DNA of 48,112 bases, taken from NCBI GenBank assembly GCA_964471755.1, contig CAYYJM010000011.1, positions 1 through 48,112 of the forward strand, given 5' to 3'. Every line of letters starts with the position of its first letter. Position 1 is the stretch's first letter. Below the pieces are notes generated by a model. That model was given only the letters and a program-made list of their open reading frames with translations, was not told the DNA's origin and searched no databases. This DNA is from CAYYJM01 sp964471755 (lineage in GTDB: Bacteria > Planctomycetota > Planctomycetia > Gemmatales > Gemmataceae). This document shows, one piece after another, positions 25,862-34,008 of this stretch. The position numbers and the translations under genes were made by a program.

Positions 25862-26122
25862 TTGCGAAATGTAGGGTGGGCGGAAGCGCCACCGACGCCT
25901 CGTCGCCACATCAGGCCGAAACAGCGGAGGCCCACCAATCCTCGCTCGGGAGCGCAGCGACACCGATCGGAGAAAGTCATCTGCGGTGTCGCTGCGCTCC
26001 CGTCGGAGCATCGGTGGGCCTGCGCTGTTCCGGATCAAGAAGCGGATAGGGCGTCGGTGGCGCTCCCGCCCACCCTACATGTCGCTCCCGACGTGGGCGG
26101 CGGCTCTCGAACGTGGGGGGGC
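25806..26122. mobile_element. MITE-like 212-bp palindromic element between 40-bp direct repeats
   Basis: The element 25869-26080 has 31-bp terminal inverted repeats with one mismatch (ATGTAGGGTGGGCGG... and its complement). Nested inner inverted repeats include about 25945-25962 against 25985-26002 (CGGGAGCGCAGCGACACC type). It has no coding sequence. It lies between two direct repeats of 40 bp, 25806-25845 and 26083-26122, that match at 38 positions and copy the 3' end of the phosphotransferase gene. The remaining bases of the 328-bp space before the PP2C gene hold its promoter. Non-autonomous transposition with target duplication is one explanation; local duplication is another. Confidence 0.65.
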
Positions 26123-26151
26123 TTGACAGTGGGCACGGTTTCTGCGATTAC
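26123..26151 (+). promoter_or_regulatory. Candidate sigma70-type promoter of the PP2C gene
   Basis: A perfect -35 box TTGACA (26123-26128) is followed by a 17-bp spacer and GATTAC (26146-26151, 3 of 6 matches to TATAAT), leaving a leader of about 30 nt before the ATG at 26190. The -35 box overlaps the displaced stop codon (GCT TGA CAG) of the duplicated phosphotransferase end. Confidence 0.4.
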
Positions 26152-26189
26152 AGCAGGGTCACCAGTCGCACCCTGATTGTGGGGTCTTC

Positions 26190-27125
26190 ATGAACGACGA
26201 TCTCGCCCGCACCGATGAGTTCCCGATCGCGTCGCCACCACCGAACCCGCTGGCCGGGTTGGTGCAGCCTGTCTCTTCACGTGTCCGGGTCGATTACGGA
26301 GCGGTGTCCGATCGTGGTCTGGTGCGCACCAATAACGAGGATCACTACCTCATCGCCCGTGTTGCCCGGTCGGTCCAGATTCGCCAGTCGAACCTGGACC
26401 TATCTCCGGGGGGCAACGAATACGAGGAGGCCGGTTGGGTTCTCGCCGTCGCGGATGGCATGGGTGGTCACTCCTCCGGCGAGGTCGCCAGCCGGATGGC
26501 CCTGCTGACCGGCGTCCATCTCGTTCTCAACGAGGTCCGCTGGACCCTGAAAATCGACGAGCAGGAAGCCGCTCGAATCAAGGATCGCCTCGGTGCCTAC
26601 GTTCTGGCCGTCCATCACCGGATCAGTGCCCAGGGTGACGCCGATCCGAAGCTCAACGGCATGGGCACGACCTTGACCGTCGCCTATTGCGTCGGCCGGG
26701 ATCTCTTCACCGCCCACGTCGGCGACTCGCGGGCCTACCTGTATCGCCAGGGCCGGCTCGAACAGATCACGCAGGACCACACCGTCGCCCAGCGTCTGGT
26801 GGAGGAGGGCATTCTCGATCTCCGGGAAGCGGCCCATCATCGAACCAAGCACATCCTGACCAACGTCGTCGGCGGCAAGGGCGAACACAACCTCCAGGTC
26901 GAGGTTCGTCAACGCAGATTGCAGGACGGCGATCGTCTGCTCCTGTGCAGCGATGGCCTGACCGACATGGTCGAGGACGATCGGATTGGCCGGGTGCTGG
27001 AGACCACCTTGGTTTCCCAGAAGGCGTGCGATCGCCTCTACCAGCTGGCCATGGACGCTGGCGGCCGGGACAACGTCACCATCGCCCTGGCACGCTTCTT
27101 CATCCCTGCGGAAACGGCTGGCTGA
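26190..27125 (+). CDS. PP2C-family serine/threonine protein phosphatase
   Basis: A 311-aa metal-dependent phosphatase (PPM). The metal-binding and catalytic motifs are all visible: RTNNED (46-51), VADGMGGHSSGE (87-98), GMGTT, VGDSRAYLYR (177-186), LCSDGLTD (252-259) and GGRDNVT (291-297). A 30-residue proline-rich N-terminus precedes the domain, with no membrane segment. Such enzymes remove phosphate from Ser/Thr kinase substrates; no kinase gene is in the window. An insertion of about 20 residues (QIRQSNLDLSPGGNEYEEAG) between the first two motifs is longer than in the bacterial PstP type. The gene stands alone, 233 bp before the AAA ATPase. Confidence 0.93.
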   Translation: MNDDLARTDEFPIASPPPNPLAGLVQPVSSRVRVDYGAVSDRGLVRTNNEDHYLIARVARSVQIRQSNLDLSPGGNEYEEAGWVLAVADGMGGHSSGEVASRMALLTGVHLVLNEVRWTLKIDEQEAARIKDRLGAYVLAVHHRISAQGDADPKLNGMGTTLTVAYCVGRDLFTAHVGDSRAYLYRQGRLEQITQDHTVAQRLVEEGILDLREAAHHRTKHILTNVVGGKGEHNLQVEVRQRRLQDGDRLLLCSDGLTDMVEDDRIGRVLETTLVSQKACDRLYQLAMDAGGRDNVTIALARFFIPAETAG

Positions 27126-27255
27126 CCGATCAGAATTACGAGCTTTGCCGGAATTTCGAGAACCCACTCCAGGGTGTCCCTGTCCCATTTTCACGGATTT
27201 CTTCACGTCCCCGTACCGGGATCGCGTTCGGATCCGGCGTGATGGCCTACCATCC

Positions 27256-27284
27256 TTGATCCGTATTTGACCGCCAGGAATAAT
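27256..27284 (+). promoter_or_regulatory. Candidate promoter of the AAA ATPase gene
   Basis: TTGATC (27256-27261), a 17-bp spacer and AATAAT (27279-27284, 5 of 6 matches) lie 75 nt upstream of the ATG at 27359. The spacing is ideal. The rest of 27126-27358 shows no gene. Confidence 0.4.
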
Positions 27285-27358
27285 GCGACATCCCGCGGCT
27301 GGATCGACCCTGTCCCGGGCTCGAACATCACCGGAACTCCTTCTGCGAGAGGTAGCTC

Positions 27359-28918
27359 ATGGACATATGGAATTTCGTCGCCGGCGGTGCGGCCATCGGC
27401 CTGATCGCCGGCTTCTGGGAACGCATCAAGGCCATCCTCTGGCGAATCGCCAGCCTGTTCGTGCAGCAGGTCGAGATCCCGACCGAGGCCGCTCACAACG
27501 CCCTCGTCTCGTACCTGATCAAGCACTGCTCGCGCACGGGTATCTACGACCGTATGTACGGCGCACTGTACGAGCATCAGCGCGATGGACGCTATGGCCT
27601 GATCCCCTACGAGTCGTTCGGCAATCGTGGTCTGACCTTCTGGGTCGGCTGGTTCCCGCTCTGGTTCGCCAACGAGTCGGAGCGTAAGGCGAAGGCCGGC
27701 AGCGGCAATCAGCAGCAGAATCAGCACCAGGAGAACTCGGCGACGCGCGTCTTCTCGACGCTGACGTTCCTGCGTGGCACAGTCAACGTCGAGCGTCTCC
27801 TGCGCGAGGCCTGCGCCGAGATCAACGCCATGAACTGGGCGGCGACCGCCGAGGAGGAGAAGGCCAAGAGCCGGTTCGTCATCCACTATTTCCCCAGCCG
27901 GGGCAACGATGACTACGACTACAGCTACGGAGCCAACGGTCTGGCCTGGTATCAGCAGGCGCTCTACCGACTGCTCGCCCACACGCCGGACCAGCTCGGC
28001 AAGGGCTCGCTGCATCGCGGCCGGGCCCTGGCGAACCTGATCTTTCCGCAGCGGATCAAGGACCTGATCAAGGAGATCGAGCTGTGGCGGAACAATCGTC
28101 AGTGGTATCTCGATCGTGGCATCCCGTGGAAGCGCGGCTGGCTGCTGTACGGCCCGCCTGGCACCGGCAAGACGGCCCTCGCCCGGGCCTTCGCCGAGGA
28201 TCTGAACATGCCGATCTACGTGTTCAACCTCGCCGAGATGTCCAACCACGAGCTGATCAAGGCCTGGGCCGAGATGCAGGTCAACGTGCCGTGCATCGCC
28301 CTGATCGAGGACATCGACAACGTCTTCCACGGCCGGGAGAACATCAGCCGAAAGGGCGTTGGCCTGATGGGTCTGATGCTCGGCGGCAACCGTGGCGGCG
28401 GCAACAATGACGGCAACGACGACGGCGGCAAGCCGCGTGAGAGCTACACGCCGCTGACATTCGACTGTCTGCTGAACTGTCTCGATGGCGTTGAGCGGTC
28501 CGATGGGATCTTCACGATCATCACGACGAACGACATCTCCAAGGTCGATCCGGCTCTTGGTCGGCCGCGCAAGCTCCCGGACGGCACGGTCGAGTTCATC
28601 TCGACGCGGCCCGGTCGTGTGGACAAGGCCGTCGAGCTGACGTACATGGAGCCGGAGGACAAGAAGCTGATGGCGAAGCGAATCCTGGGCGATTATCCGG
28701 AACCGTACCGGGCCGTGCTGGCGTTCGTCGATCGCTACCCGGACCTCCAGGAGACGCCGGCTCAGTTCCAGGAGCGCTGTGCCCAGGTGGCACTGGCCTG
28801 CTTCTGGGCCGAGCAGCAGGGCGAGGCGACGCAGTTGCTAACGCCTCTGCCGGCGCTGCAGGGACCGGATGGCCACGTCGTCGTGCCATTGCAGGAGACG
28901 AACGGGGCGACGCACTGA
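27359..28918 (+). CDS. BCS1-like AAA ATPase, membrane-anchored
   Basis: A 519-aa protein. The N-terminal hydrophobic segment (WNFVAGGAAIGLIAGFWERI) suggests one membrane anchor. A BCS1-like domain (residues 40-230) contains a low-complexity Gln/Asn loop (GSGNQQQNQHQEN). The AAA core has Walker A YGPPGTGKTALA (264-275), Walker B CIALIEDIDNV (312-322), sensor-1 ITTND and the STRPGRVDKAVEL arginine-finger region. An inserted Gly/Asn/Asp loop (GGNRGGGNNDGNDDGG) follows Walker B. In mitochondria BCS1 moves folded Rieske protein across the membrane; bacterial relatives are of unknown function. It is next to a PP2C phosphatase but has its own candidate promoter. Confidence 0.9.
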   Translation: MDIWNFVAGGAAIGLIAGFWERIKAILWRIASLFVQQVEIPTEAAHNALVSYLIKHCSRTGIYDRMYGALYEHQRDGRYGLIPYESFGNRGLTFWVGWFPLWFANESERKAKAGSGNQQQNQHQENSATRVFSTLTFLRGTVNVERLLREACAEINAMNWAATAEEEKAKSRFVIHYFPSRGNDDYDYSYGANGLAWYQQALYRLLAHTPDQLGKGSLHRGRALANLIFPQRIKDLIKEIELWRNNRQWYLDRGIPWKRGWLLYGPPGTGKTALARAFAEDLNMPIYVFNLAEMSNHELIKAWAEMQVNVPCIALIEDIDNVFHGRENISRKGVGLMGLMLGGNRGGGNNDGNDDGGKPRESYTPLTFDCLLNCLDGVERSDGIFTIITTNDISKVDPALGRPRKLPDGTVEFISTRPGRVDKAVELTYMEPEDKKLMAKRILGDYPEPYRAVLAFVDRYPDLQETPAQFQERCAQVALACFWAEQQGEATQLLTPLPALQGPDGHVVVPLQETNGATH

Positions 28919-28927
28919 CCGACCCCG

Positions 28928-28969
28928 GGCGAGCGTGGAGCGTCAAGGGGCGGACGGCCCACGCTCGCC
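28928..28969. repeat. Family B palindrome at the junction of convergent genes
   Basis: GGCGAGCGTGGAGCGTC pairs with GGCCCACGCTCGCC at its far end. It lies 10 nt after the AAA ATPase stop and overlaps the last codons of the convergent membrane-protein gene, whose terminal GERGPSAP is encoded by the repeat. Confidence 0.7.
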
Positions 28970-30595
28970 AAGCGTCACGCTGGTTCGCTCGAAGACGCGA
29001 ATAGTCGTGCCAACCTCGGCCAGGTTTCGCGTCTCGCCCGCAGTGAATCGGTGCTGGGTCGTCTGCCATTGTGTCAGCACGCTGTCACCAGTCCAGCCTG
29101 GTGGGACTGCGGCGAACGGCGATCCCGGAGCCACCTCCAACACGACGAGTTTATCGCAGTGAGTCCGTTCCAGCCAGGCCTCGAACGCTTGCAAGTTCGG
29201 CACCTCCAGATAGAGCCAGCCCTTCGCCTCCAGGTCGCGGTTGCGCCGCGGTTGACGTGCTTGCAGATAGCTCCACTGCGTGAAGAATTTCATCGGCACC
29301 GTCGCCAGGATGGCGGTGCGCTCGCCTGCCTGGACGTAGGGCAGATACGCCTCGGCTACCGGCAGCAGACTCGGGGCTCCCGGCTGGACTCCGGCCTCGG
29401 CCGTTCGGCCCGGGGTCCATCCAGCGGGCAGACAGAAGACCGCGATGAGAGCCACGGCCAACGCTTGCCAGGTCCCGCGCTGCGGAACGACCATCGCCAG
29501 GCCGATTCCGGCCAGCACCCAGAGAGCCGGCATCCAGCTCATCAGAAAGCGGGCCTTGCTGTTCGGATGGTTCACCGTCGCCGCCGCCGAGATCGCCAGG
29601 AACAGCACGACCGCGAGGGCTCCCACCGAGAGCCGACGCCATCGCAGCATCGCCACCAGGGCCAGGATCAGGATGCCGATCAGAAGGACCATCGTCGGGT
29701 GGTACTGGCTGCCATACCAGTTCAGGAACTTCTCCATCCGGCTCGCCAGGCTGTGGTCAAGCGCCTCGCCATGTGCGGCGAACATGTACCACAGGAAGGC
29801 CGATAAGCGGCCCGGCAAGCAGAGCCAGACGACGGACGGGATGACGAACCAGGCCAGCAGCACGCGCAGTTCCGGGGCGAGTTCCGCCCAGCCCTGCCGA
29901 CCACGAGGCAACGCCGCCAGGAACTGACGGCCTGCCGTCAGCCACTGGCCTGGTCGGGTGATCCACTCGGTCGCCACGATCCCGGCGACGACCAGGGCCC
30001 AGTAGTTGTACTTCGTCAGAAAGAGGGCCAGCAATACCAGGGCGAAGGACCGTACGCCAGCGATGGTCGGTGTTTGACGCAGGGCGACGTAGCGTTCGAG
30101 CGCCCACAGGGACAGGCAGGTGCCCAGGCTCTCGAGCATCACGTCGGTGGCGAAGGCCCGGTGACTGGGGCTGCTCAGGGTGAACAGCATGGCCGCGAAG
30201 CCGGCGACGATCCCACCAGACGGGCAGAGTCGCCAGGCAAGGACGAAGACGGCCACGAGCAGTCCCGCCCAGGCGAGCAGGCTTGGCAGAACGGCGAAGT
30301 GGGGTTCGAGTCCGATCGTCGTGAGCAGGCCGGCCAGGAGCATTCCGTGGGCTGGCGGCCAGACGCGTGCGTGGTTCAGATCGCGGACCAGCCCCCCGAC
30401 GTCGCCCTGACGCACGTCCAGGGCCAGGCTCAGGCCGAAGTAGTAGTGGGCGTTACGATCGTGGATCGGGTCGCGCCAGAGGGTGTCGGCCTGGGGCAGG
30501 AACAGTACGTACTGTACGATGGCAGTCGTCAGGGCCAGGCCGATGGCGGTCAGCATCGGCCAGCGTGCCGGCCATGAGGGGGTGGGGGTTTCCAT
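28943..30595 (-). CDS. Multi-pass membrane protein, GT39/ArnT-like glycosyltransferase
   Basis: A 550-aa protein with about ten hydrophobic segments (ARWPMLTAIGLALTTAIVQY, LLAWAGLLVAVFVLAWRL, SVGALAVVLFLAISAAATV) and a soluble C-terminal part. The first luminal loop has acidic residues near the first helix (DPIHDRNAHYYFGLSLALD), as expected for dolichyl-mannosyl or ArnT-like lipid-linked-sugar transferases. NHARVWPPAHGMLLAGLL matches this family's second loop. The donor and acceptor are unknown. ATG 30595 has GGAGG 6 nt upstream. A farther ATG at 30646 overlaps the stop of the Rpn-like gene (ATGA) and adds 17 basic residues; it is possible but less likely. The C-terminal tail comes from the family B repeat. 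Confidence 0.7.
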   Translation of the reverse strand: METPTPSWPARWPMLTAIGLALTTAIVQYVLFLPQADTLWRDPIHDRNAHYYFGLSLALDVRQGDVGGLVRDLNHARVWPPAHGMLLAGLLTTIGLEPHFAVLPSLLAWAGLLVAVFVLAWRLCPSGGIVAGFAAMLFTLSSPSHRAFATDVMLESLGTCLSLWALERYVALRQTPTIAGVRSFALVLLALFLTKYNYWALVVAGIVATEWITRPGQWLTAGRQFLAALPRGRQGWAELAPELRVLLAWFVIPSVVWLCLPGRLSAFLWYMFAAHGEALDHSLASRMEKFLNWYGSQYHPTMVLLIGILILALVAMLRWRRLSVGALAVVLFLAISAAATVNHPNSKARFLMSWMPALWVLAGIGLAMVVPQRGTWQALAVALIAVFCLPAGWTPGRTAEAGVQPGAPSLLPVAEAYLPYVQAGERTAILATVPMKFFTQWSYLQARQPRRNRDLEAKGWLYLEVPNLQAFEAWLERTHCDKLVVLEVAPGSPFAAVPPGWTGDSVLTQWQTTQHRFTAGETRNLAEVGTTIRVFERTSVTLGERGPSAP

Positions 30596-30641
30596 GCGGC
30601 CTCCATGCCGAGATGTTCGCGTTGCCGTGCGATTAGTCCGT

Positions 30642-31634
30642 CTCATCCCAGGCCGATGGCAGCCTTGAACGAATCGAGGTCCGCCGTGACGGCCAGCGGC
30701 AGCCAACGGATCAGCACGGCGATGTCGGATTCGCTCAGGATGCGTTCGCGCACCTCGGCCGGAACCGTGAACCGGGTGCCGAGCGCCTCCAACACAGCCT
30801 CGCGACGAGCCTGCCGTGTCGCTTCTTCGCGGCCCTCCGCCCGGCCTTCTGCGCGGCCTTCTGCCCGGCCCTTCTCGCGTACTTCTCGCATGACGATCGA
30901 TTCGTTCATGTCCATGCCCTCCAGGCCCTTTTTCCAGACCTCGACCGAGTCGGTCAACTGAGCGAAGACCACGATGACGTCGAGCAAGGTCCGACGCATT
31001 CCCGTGTCGGCCAGTTTCTCCACGATGCCACGCCAGCGTGCCACCAGTACCGGCGTCTGGCCGCCTTGCATGAGCGACACCCACGCCAGGACACCCCAGC
31101 CCAGGCGATTTTCCTCGAAGGCGTCCAGCGTCGCAATGGCAACCTCCTCCGACAGCACGCGCAGACGTGGCCGGAAGACCAGGGTCGCCTCGTCGGCGGG
31201 TAGGTTGGAGACGATCTCGACCACGCCGGGTCGGTTCGTCAGGAAGATCATGCCGGCGGAGAAGTTGTACACGTCCCGGCCGTGTGGACCGTGGCGAATC
31301 TCGGTGGCGAAGCGGCCCAGATACTGGAGTGTTCGAGAACAGGCGTTCGCATCTGCATCGGTGAACAGCTCCATGACCAGGGCGCGCGGTCCGCTCCCTC
31401 CGGTGGTATCGACCAGTTCGGCGATGGTGTCGCAGCGTCGGTCTGGCTCGCCGGGTCGCGGGGCGCTCTGCGAGTCGAGCCAGCGCGCGAAGGCGAGGTG
31501 TGTCTGTAGTTTCGGGAACAGCCAGCGGACATGGCCGGTGGCGTCGGCCTTGACGATGTATCGCGCCGCCTGATCGAAGTCGTTCACGGTGCGGCACCTC
31601 GCTACCTCAGTCGGCCGATCTGCAACAACTCCCC
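30642..31634. repeat. Direct 993-bp repeat, copy 1
   Basis: This is the same as 31675-32667 at an offset of 1033 bp, as far as I can compare; both encoded 314-aa proteins are identical. It covers one Rpn-like gene plus 47 bp upstream. The copies are separated by 40 unrelated bases (31635-31674). The ends show no inverted repeat. Confidence 0.92.
30643..31587 (-). CDS. Rpn-like nuclease-family protein, copy 1
   Basis: A 314-aa protein. The N-terminal half (FPKLQTHLAFARWLDSQ, CDTIAELVDTTGG, RALVMELFTDADAN) resembles the PD-(D/E)XK fold of Rpn (PDDEXK_2/Transposase_31) proteins, with a degenerate active-site pattern (Glu in VMELF, no clear ExK). The C-terminus is typical of the family: a charged repeat REKGRAEGRAEGRAEGRE made by 12-bp DNA repeats, then EAVLEALGTRFTVPAEVRE and an acidic-to-hydrophobic end. 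Rpn proteins in E. coli promote RecA-independent recombination. The sequence is identical to copy 2. A function in this organism cannot be told. Confidence 0.7.
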   Translation of the reverse strand: MNDFDQAARYIVKADATGHVRWLFPKLQTHLAFARWLDSQSAPRPGEPDRRCDTIAELVDTTGGSGPRALVMELFTDADANACSRTLQYLGRFATEIRHGPHGRDVYNFSAGMIFLTNRPGVVEIVSNLPADEATLVFRPRLRVLSEEVAIATLDAFEENRLGWGVLAWVSLMQGGQTPVLVARWRGIVEKLADTGMRRTLLDVIVVFAQLTDSVEVWKKGLEGMDMNESIVMREVREKGRAEGRAEGRAEGREEATRQARREAVLEALGTRFTVPAEVRERILSESDIAVLIRWLPLAVTADLDSFKAAIGLG

Positions 31635-31679
31635 GGTGTGCGACAGGATCAGCGCGTACTGCACGTCGGTCGGGCTCAT
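31602..31679 (-). pseudogene. 25-codon gene-end remnant between the two Rpn copies
   Basis: The frame reads MSPTDVQYALILSHT then GELLQIGRLR*. The last ten codons are the same as the last ten of the radical SAM gene (NHIGELLQIGRLR*), because both lie in the duplicated DNA, and one or two further residues also match (HTG against HIG). Its ATG overlaps the stop of Rpn copy 2. It is probably a residue of the rearrangement and not a working gene. Confidence 0.5.
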
Positions 31680-32667
31680 CCCAGGCCGATGGCAGCCTTG
31701 AACGAATCGAGGTCCGCCGTGACGGCCAGCGGCAGCCAACGGATCAGCACGGCGATGTCGGATTCGCTCAGGATGCGTTCGCGCACCTCGGCCGGAACCG
31801 TGAACCGGGTGCCGAGCGCCTCCAACACAGCCTCGCGACGAGCCTGCCGTGTCGCTTCTTCGCGGCCCTCCGCCCGGCCTTCTGCGCGGCCTTCTGCCCG
31901 GCCCTTCTCGCGTACTTCTCGCATGACGATCGATTCGTTCATGTCCATGCCCTCCAGGCCCTTTTTCCAGACCTCGACCGAGTCGGTCAACTGAGCGAAG
32001 ACCACGATGACGTCGAGCAAGGTCCGACGCATTCCCGTGTCGGCCAGTTTCTCCACGATGCCACGCCAGCGTGCCACCAGTACCGGCGTCTGGCCGCCTT
32101 GCATGAGCGACACCCACGCCAGGACACCCCAGCCCAGGCGATTTTCCTCGAAGGCGTCCAGCGTCGCAATGGCAACCTCCTCCGACAGCACGCGCAGACG
32201 TGGCCGGAAGACCAGGGTCGCCTCGTCGGCGGGTAGGTTGGAGACGATCTCGACCACGCCGGGTCGGTTCGTCAGGAAGATCATGCCGGCGGAGAAGTTG
32301 TACACGTCCCGGCCGTGTGGACCGTGGCGAATCTCGGTGGCGAAGCGGCCCAGATACTGGAGTGTTCGAGAACAGGCGTTCGCATCTGCATCGGTGAACA
32401 GCTCCATGACCAGGGCGCGCGGTCCGCTCCCTCCGGTGGTATCGACCAGTTCGGCGATGGTGTCGCAGCGTCGGTCTGGCTCGCCGGGTCGCGGGGCGCT
32501 CTGCGAGTCGAGCCAGCGCGCGAAGGCGAGGTGTGTCTGTAGTTTCGGGAACAGCCAGCGGACATGGCCGGTGGCGTCGGCCTTGACGATGTATCGCGCC
32601 GCCTGATCGAAGTCGTTCACGGTGCGGCACCTCGCTACCTCAGTCGGCCGATCTGCAACAACTCCCC
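31675..32667. repeat. Direct 993-bp repeat, copy 2
   Basis: Second copy of the 30642-31634 unit. Its right end includes the last ten codons and stop of the radical SAM gene. The identity suggests a very recent event, gene conversion, or an assembly duplication. Confidence 0.92.
31676..32620 (-). CDS. Rpn-like nuclease-family protein, copy 2
   Basis: Identical 314-aa protein to the copy at 30643-31587; see that entry for the domain reading. This copy directly follows the radical SAM gene (14 nt after its stop at 32635), so it may be the original position. GTGCCGCACCGTG precedes the ATG at 32620, a poor ribosome binding site, so translation may depend on the upstream gene. Confidence 0.7.
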   Translation of the reverse strand: MNDFDQAARYIVKADATGHVRWLFPKLQTHLAFARWLDSQSAPRPGEPDRRCDTIAELVDTTGGSGPRALVMELFTDADANACSRTLQYLGRFATEIRHGPHGRDVYNFSAGMIFLTNRPGVVEIVSNLPADEATLVFRPRLRVLSEEVAIATLDAFEENRLGWGVLAWVSLMQGGQTPVLVARWRGIVEKLADTGMRRTLLDVIVVFAQLTDSVEVWKKGLEGMDMNESIVMREVREKGRAEGRAEGRAEGREEATRQARREAVLEALGTRFTVPAEVRERILSESDIAVLIRWLPLAVTADLDSFKAAIGLG

Positions 32668-33729
32668 AATGTGGTTGGGGCGTAGTTCGGTCCAGTCTCC
32701 AACCTGACCGCCGCCGCCGTTGACGCCGGATGCGAGGCCGCGTGTCAGCACATACCAGCAGAAGAAACAGTGATTCGTCGTCGCTCCTGGCAGCGCTTCC
32801 GGATCGCGCGCCAGGATCTCGTCACGGATCGCCAGTAAACCTTCGCGAAAGACCTTGCCGACGTACGGATGCCCCCGCGCTCGCTGGATGATCTCCGCCA
32901 CCGTGTCGGTGTGGACGTTGCCGATCGTCAACTGGTCCAGATCGCTGGCGAAACCGCAGCAGGGCTTCACCTCGCCACGCGGCGTCACGATCAACGCCTG
33001 GCCCGGACCCTCGCAGTAGTCCTCCGCGAACCATTCGCCATCCCAGGACCCCTTGAGGTTCTCGGCCCGTTCGACCGCCGCCAGGTGGTTCCAGTTCAGC
33101 ACCATCGTGAAGTCCGGCGACACCAGCAGATACCGATGCAGAACCTCCGACCAGTCGATGATCGCGTCCAGTTCCTTCGCCAGGTCCCGCACTGGCTCCA
33201 ATCCCTTCTCCGGCGACCGACTGGCGTAGGACAGTGACACGATATTGTCACGCTCGAAGACACGCCGGGCGATCCGGCAGAACTCGGCCGCCAGGGGCGT
33301 GTGCTTGCCGTGGAATTTATCGACGCTGACGCCGAGTTTGCCGGTGAAGCCGGCCTCGCGCAGGGCTCGTAATACCGACTCCAGGTGGTCGGCGTCGCGA
33401 TGCCAGACGCCGTTGGTCTGGACCTTGTCGAAACGATAGCCCAGTTCCGCCGCCCGATGAGTCAGGGCCAGGACGAACTCCGGGTAGAGGAACGGTTCGC
33501 CCCCCGTGAAGCCGAGGATGCCGATCCCCTGGGCAAAGGCGTCCTCGAGAAAGCGCACGGCGATCCCCACATCGAGTCGATCGGGCCACTCGATCGGTAC
33601 GCAGCAGTGCGGGCAGGTCAGGTTGCACTGGTACGTTCCAGCAAAAGAGAGGTAGTTCGGCCGGAAGATGCGCGTCCGATCACGGACGGCCCGCGTCTCG
33701 CTGCGCCAGGTGGGAACGGGTTCGGTCAT
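32635..33729 (-). CDS. Radical SAM protein with SPASM-like C-terminal cysteines
   Basis: A 364-aa protein. The 4Fe-4S/SAM site is CNLTCPHCC (C35, C39, C42). GFTGGEPFLYPEF (the GGE motif) binds SAM, and QTNGVW and LGVSVDKFHG continue the TIM-barrel. The C-terminal region has YCEGPGQ, VKPCCGF and HCFFCWY, a SPASM/twitch-like set of cysteines for an auxiliary cluster. Enzymes of this group modify peptides or proteins by radical chemistry; no precursor peptide is visible nearby. The last ten residues (GELLQIGRLR) lie in the duplicated DNA. TATAAT on the minus strand lies 34 nt upstream of the ATG. Confidence 0.88.
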   Translation of the reverse strand: MTEPVPTWRSETRAVRDRTRIFRPNYLSFAGTYQCNLTCPHCCVPIEWPDRLDVGIAVRFLEDAFAQGIGILGFTGGEPFLYPEFVLALTHRAAELGYRFDKVQTNGVWHRDADHLESVLRALREAGFTGKLGVSVDKFHGKHTPLAAEFCRIARRVFERDNIVSLSYASRSPEKGLEPVRDLAKELDAIIDWSEVLHRYLLVSPDFTMVLNWNHLAAVERAENLKGSWDGEWFAEDYCEGPGQALIVTPRGEVKPCCGFASDLDQLTIGNVHTDTVAEIIQRARGHPYVGKVFREGLLAIRDEILARDPEALPGATTNHCFFCWYVLTRGLASGVNGGGGQVGDWTELRPNHIGELLQIGRLR

Positions 33730-33762
33730 GCGGATTGCTCCAACAACAGGGGTCTGGTCCGC

Positions 33763-33768
33763 ATTATA
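33763..33768 (-). promoter_or_regulatory. Candidate -10 box of the radical SAM gene
   Basis: TATAAT on the minus strand lies 34 nt before the ATG at 33729. I find no good -35 box at 16-18 bp (CGGCAG there), so an activator or another sigma factor may be involved if it is real. Confidence 0.35.
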
Positions 33769-33857
33769 CTTACAGAGCGATCATCCTGCCGTTCGACGGA
33801 CTGACCCGTGAGGTTAGGTCGGGTAGGTTGAGTCGTCCTGAATTGTTGAGGGAAGAA

Positions 33858-33886
33858 TTCGGACGAGAAGAGCGTTCGGACGAGAA
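33858..33886. repeat. Pair of 12-bp direct repeats in a divergent intergenic region
   Basis: TTCGGACGAGAA occurs at 33858-33869 and again at 33875-33886, a 17-bp period, in the 279-bp space between the radical SAM and PQQ-protein genes. This could be a tandem regulator site; nothing else in the region looks like a gene. Confidence 0.4.
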
Positions 33887-34008
33887 CGCAGTAGCCCTGG
33901 AACCCCAGCCGACCTTTCCCCTTGCCGGGCAGCTGGGGTCGTGGGACAATCGATCGAATTGCCGGAGCCATCATCCGATCGGATCACCGACCGAGGGGAA
34001 GCACAGCG

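Noticed and set aside
27126..27358. Transposase remnant or REP-type site (GGGTGTCCCTGTCCC)
   Set aside because: The fragment is short, with no paired arm and no coding trace.
28943..31597. An 884-aa minus-strand reading joining the Rpn region to the GT39-like protein
   Set aside because: The upstream 330 residues are an out-of-frame reading of the Rpn gene; the real start is at 30595 with a good ribosome binding site.
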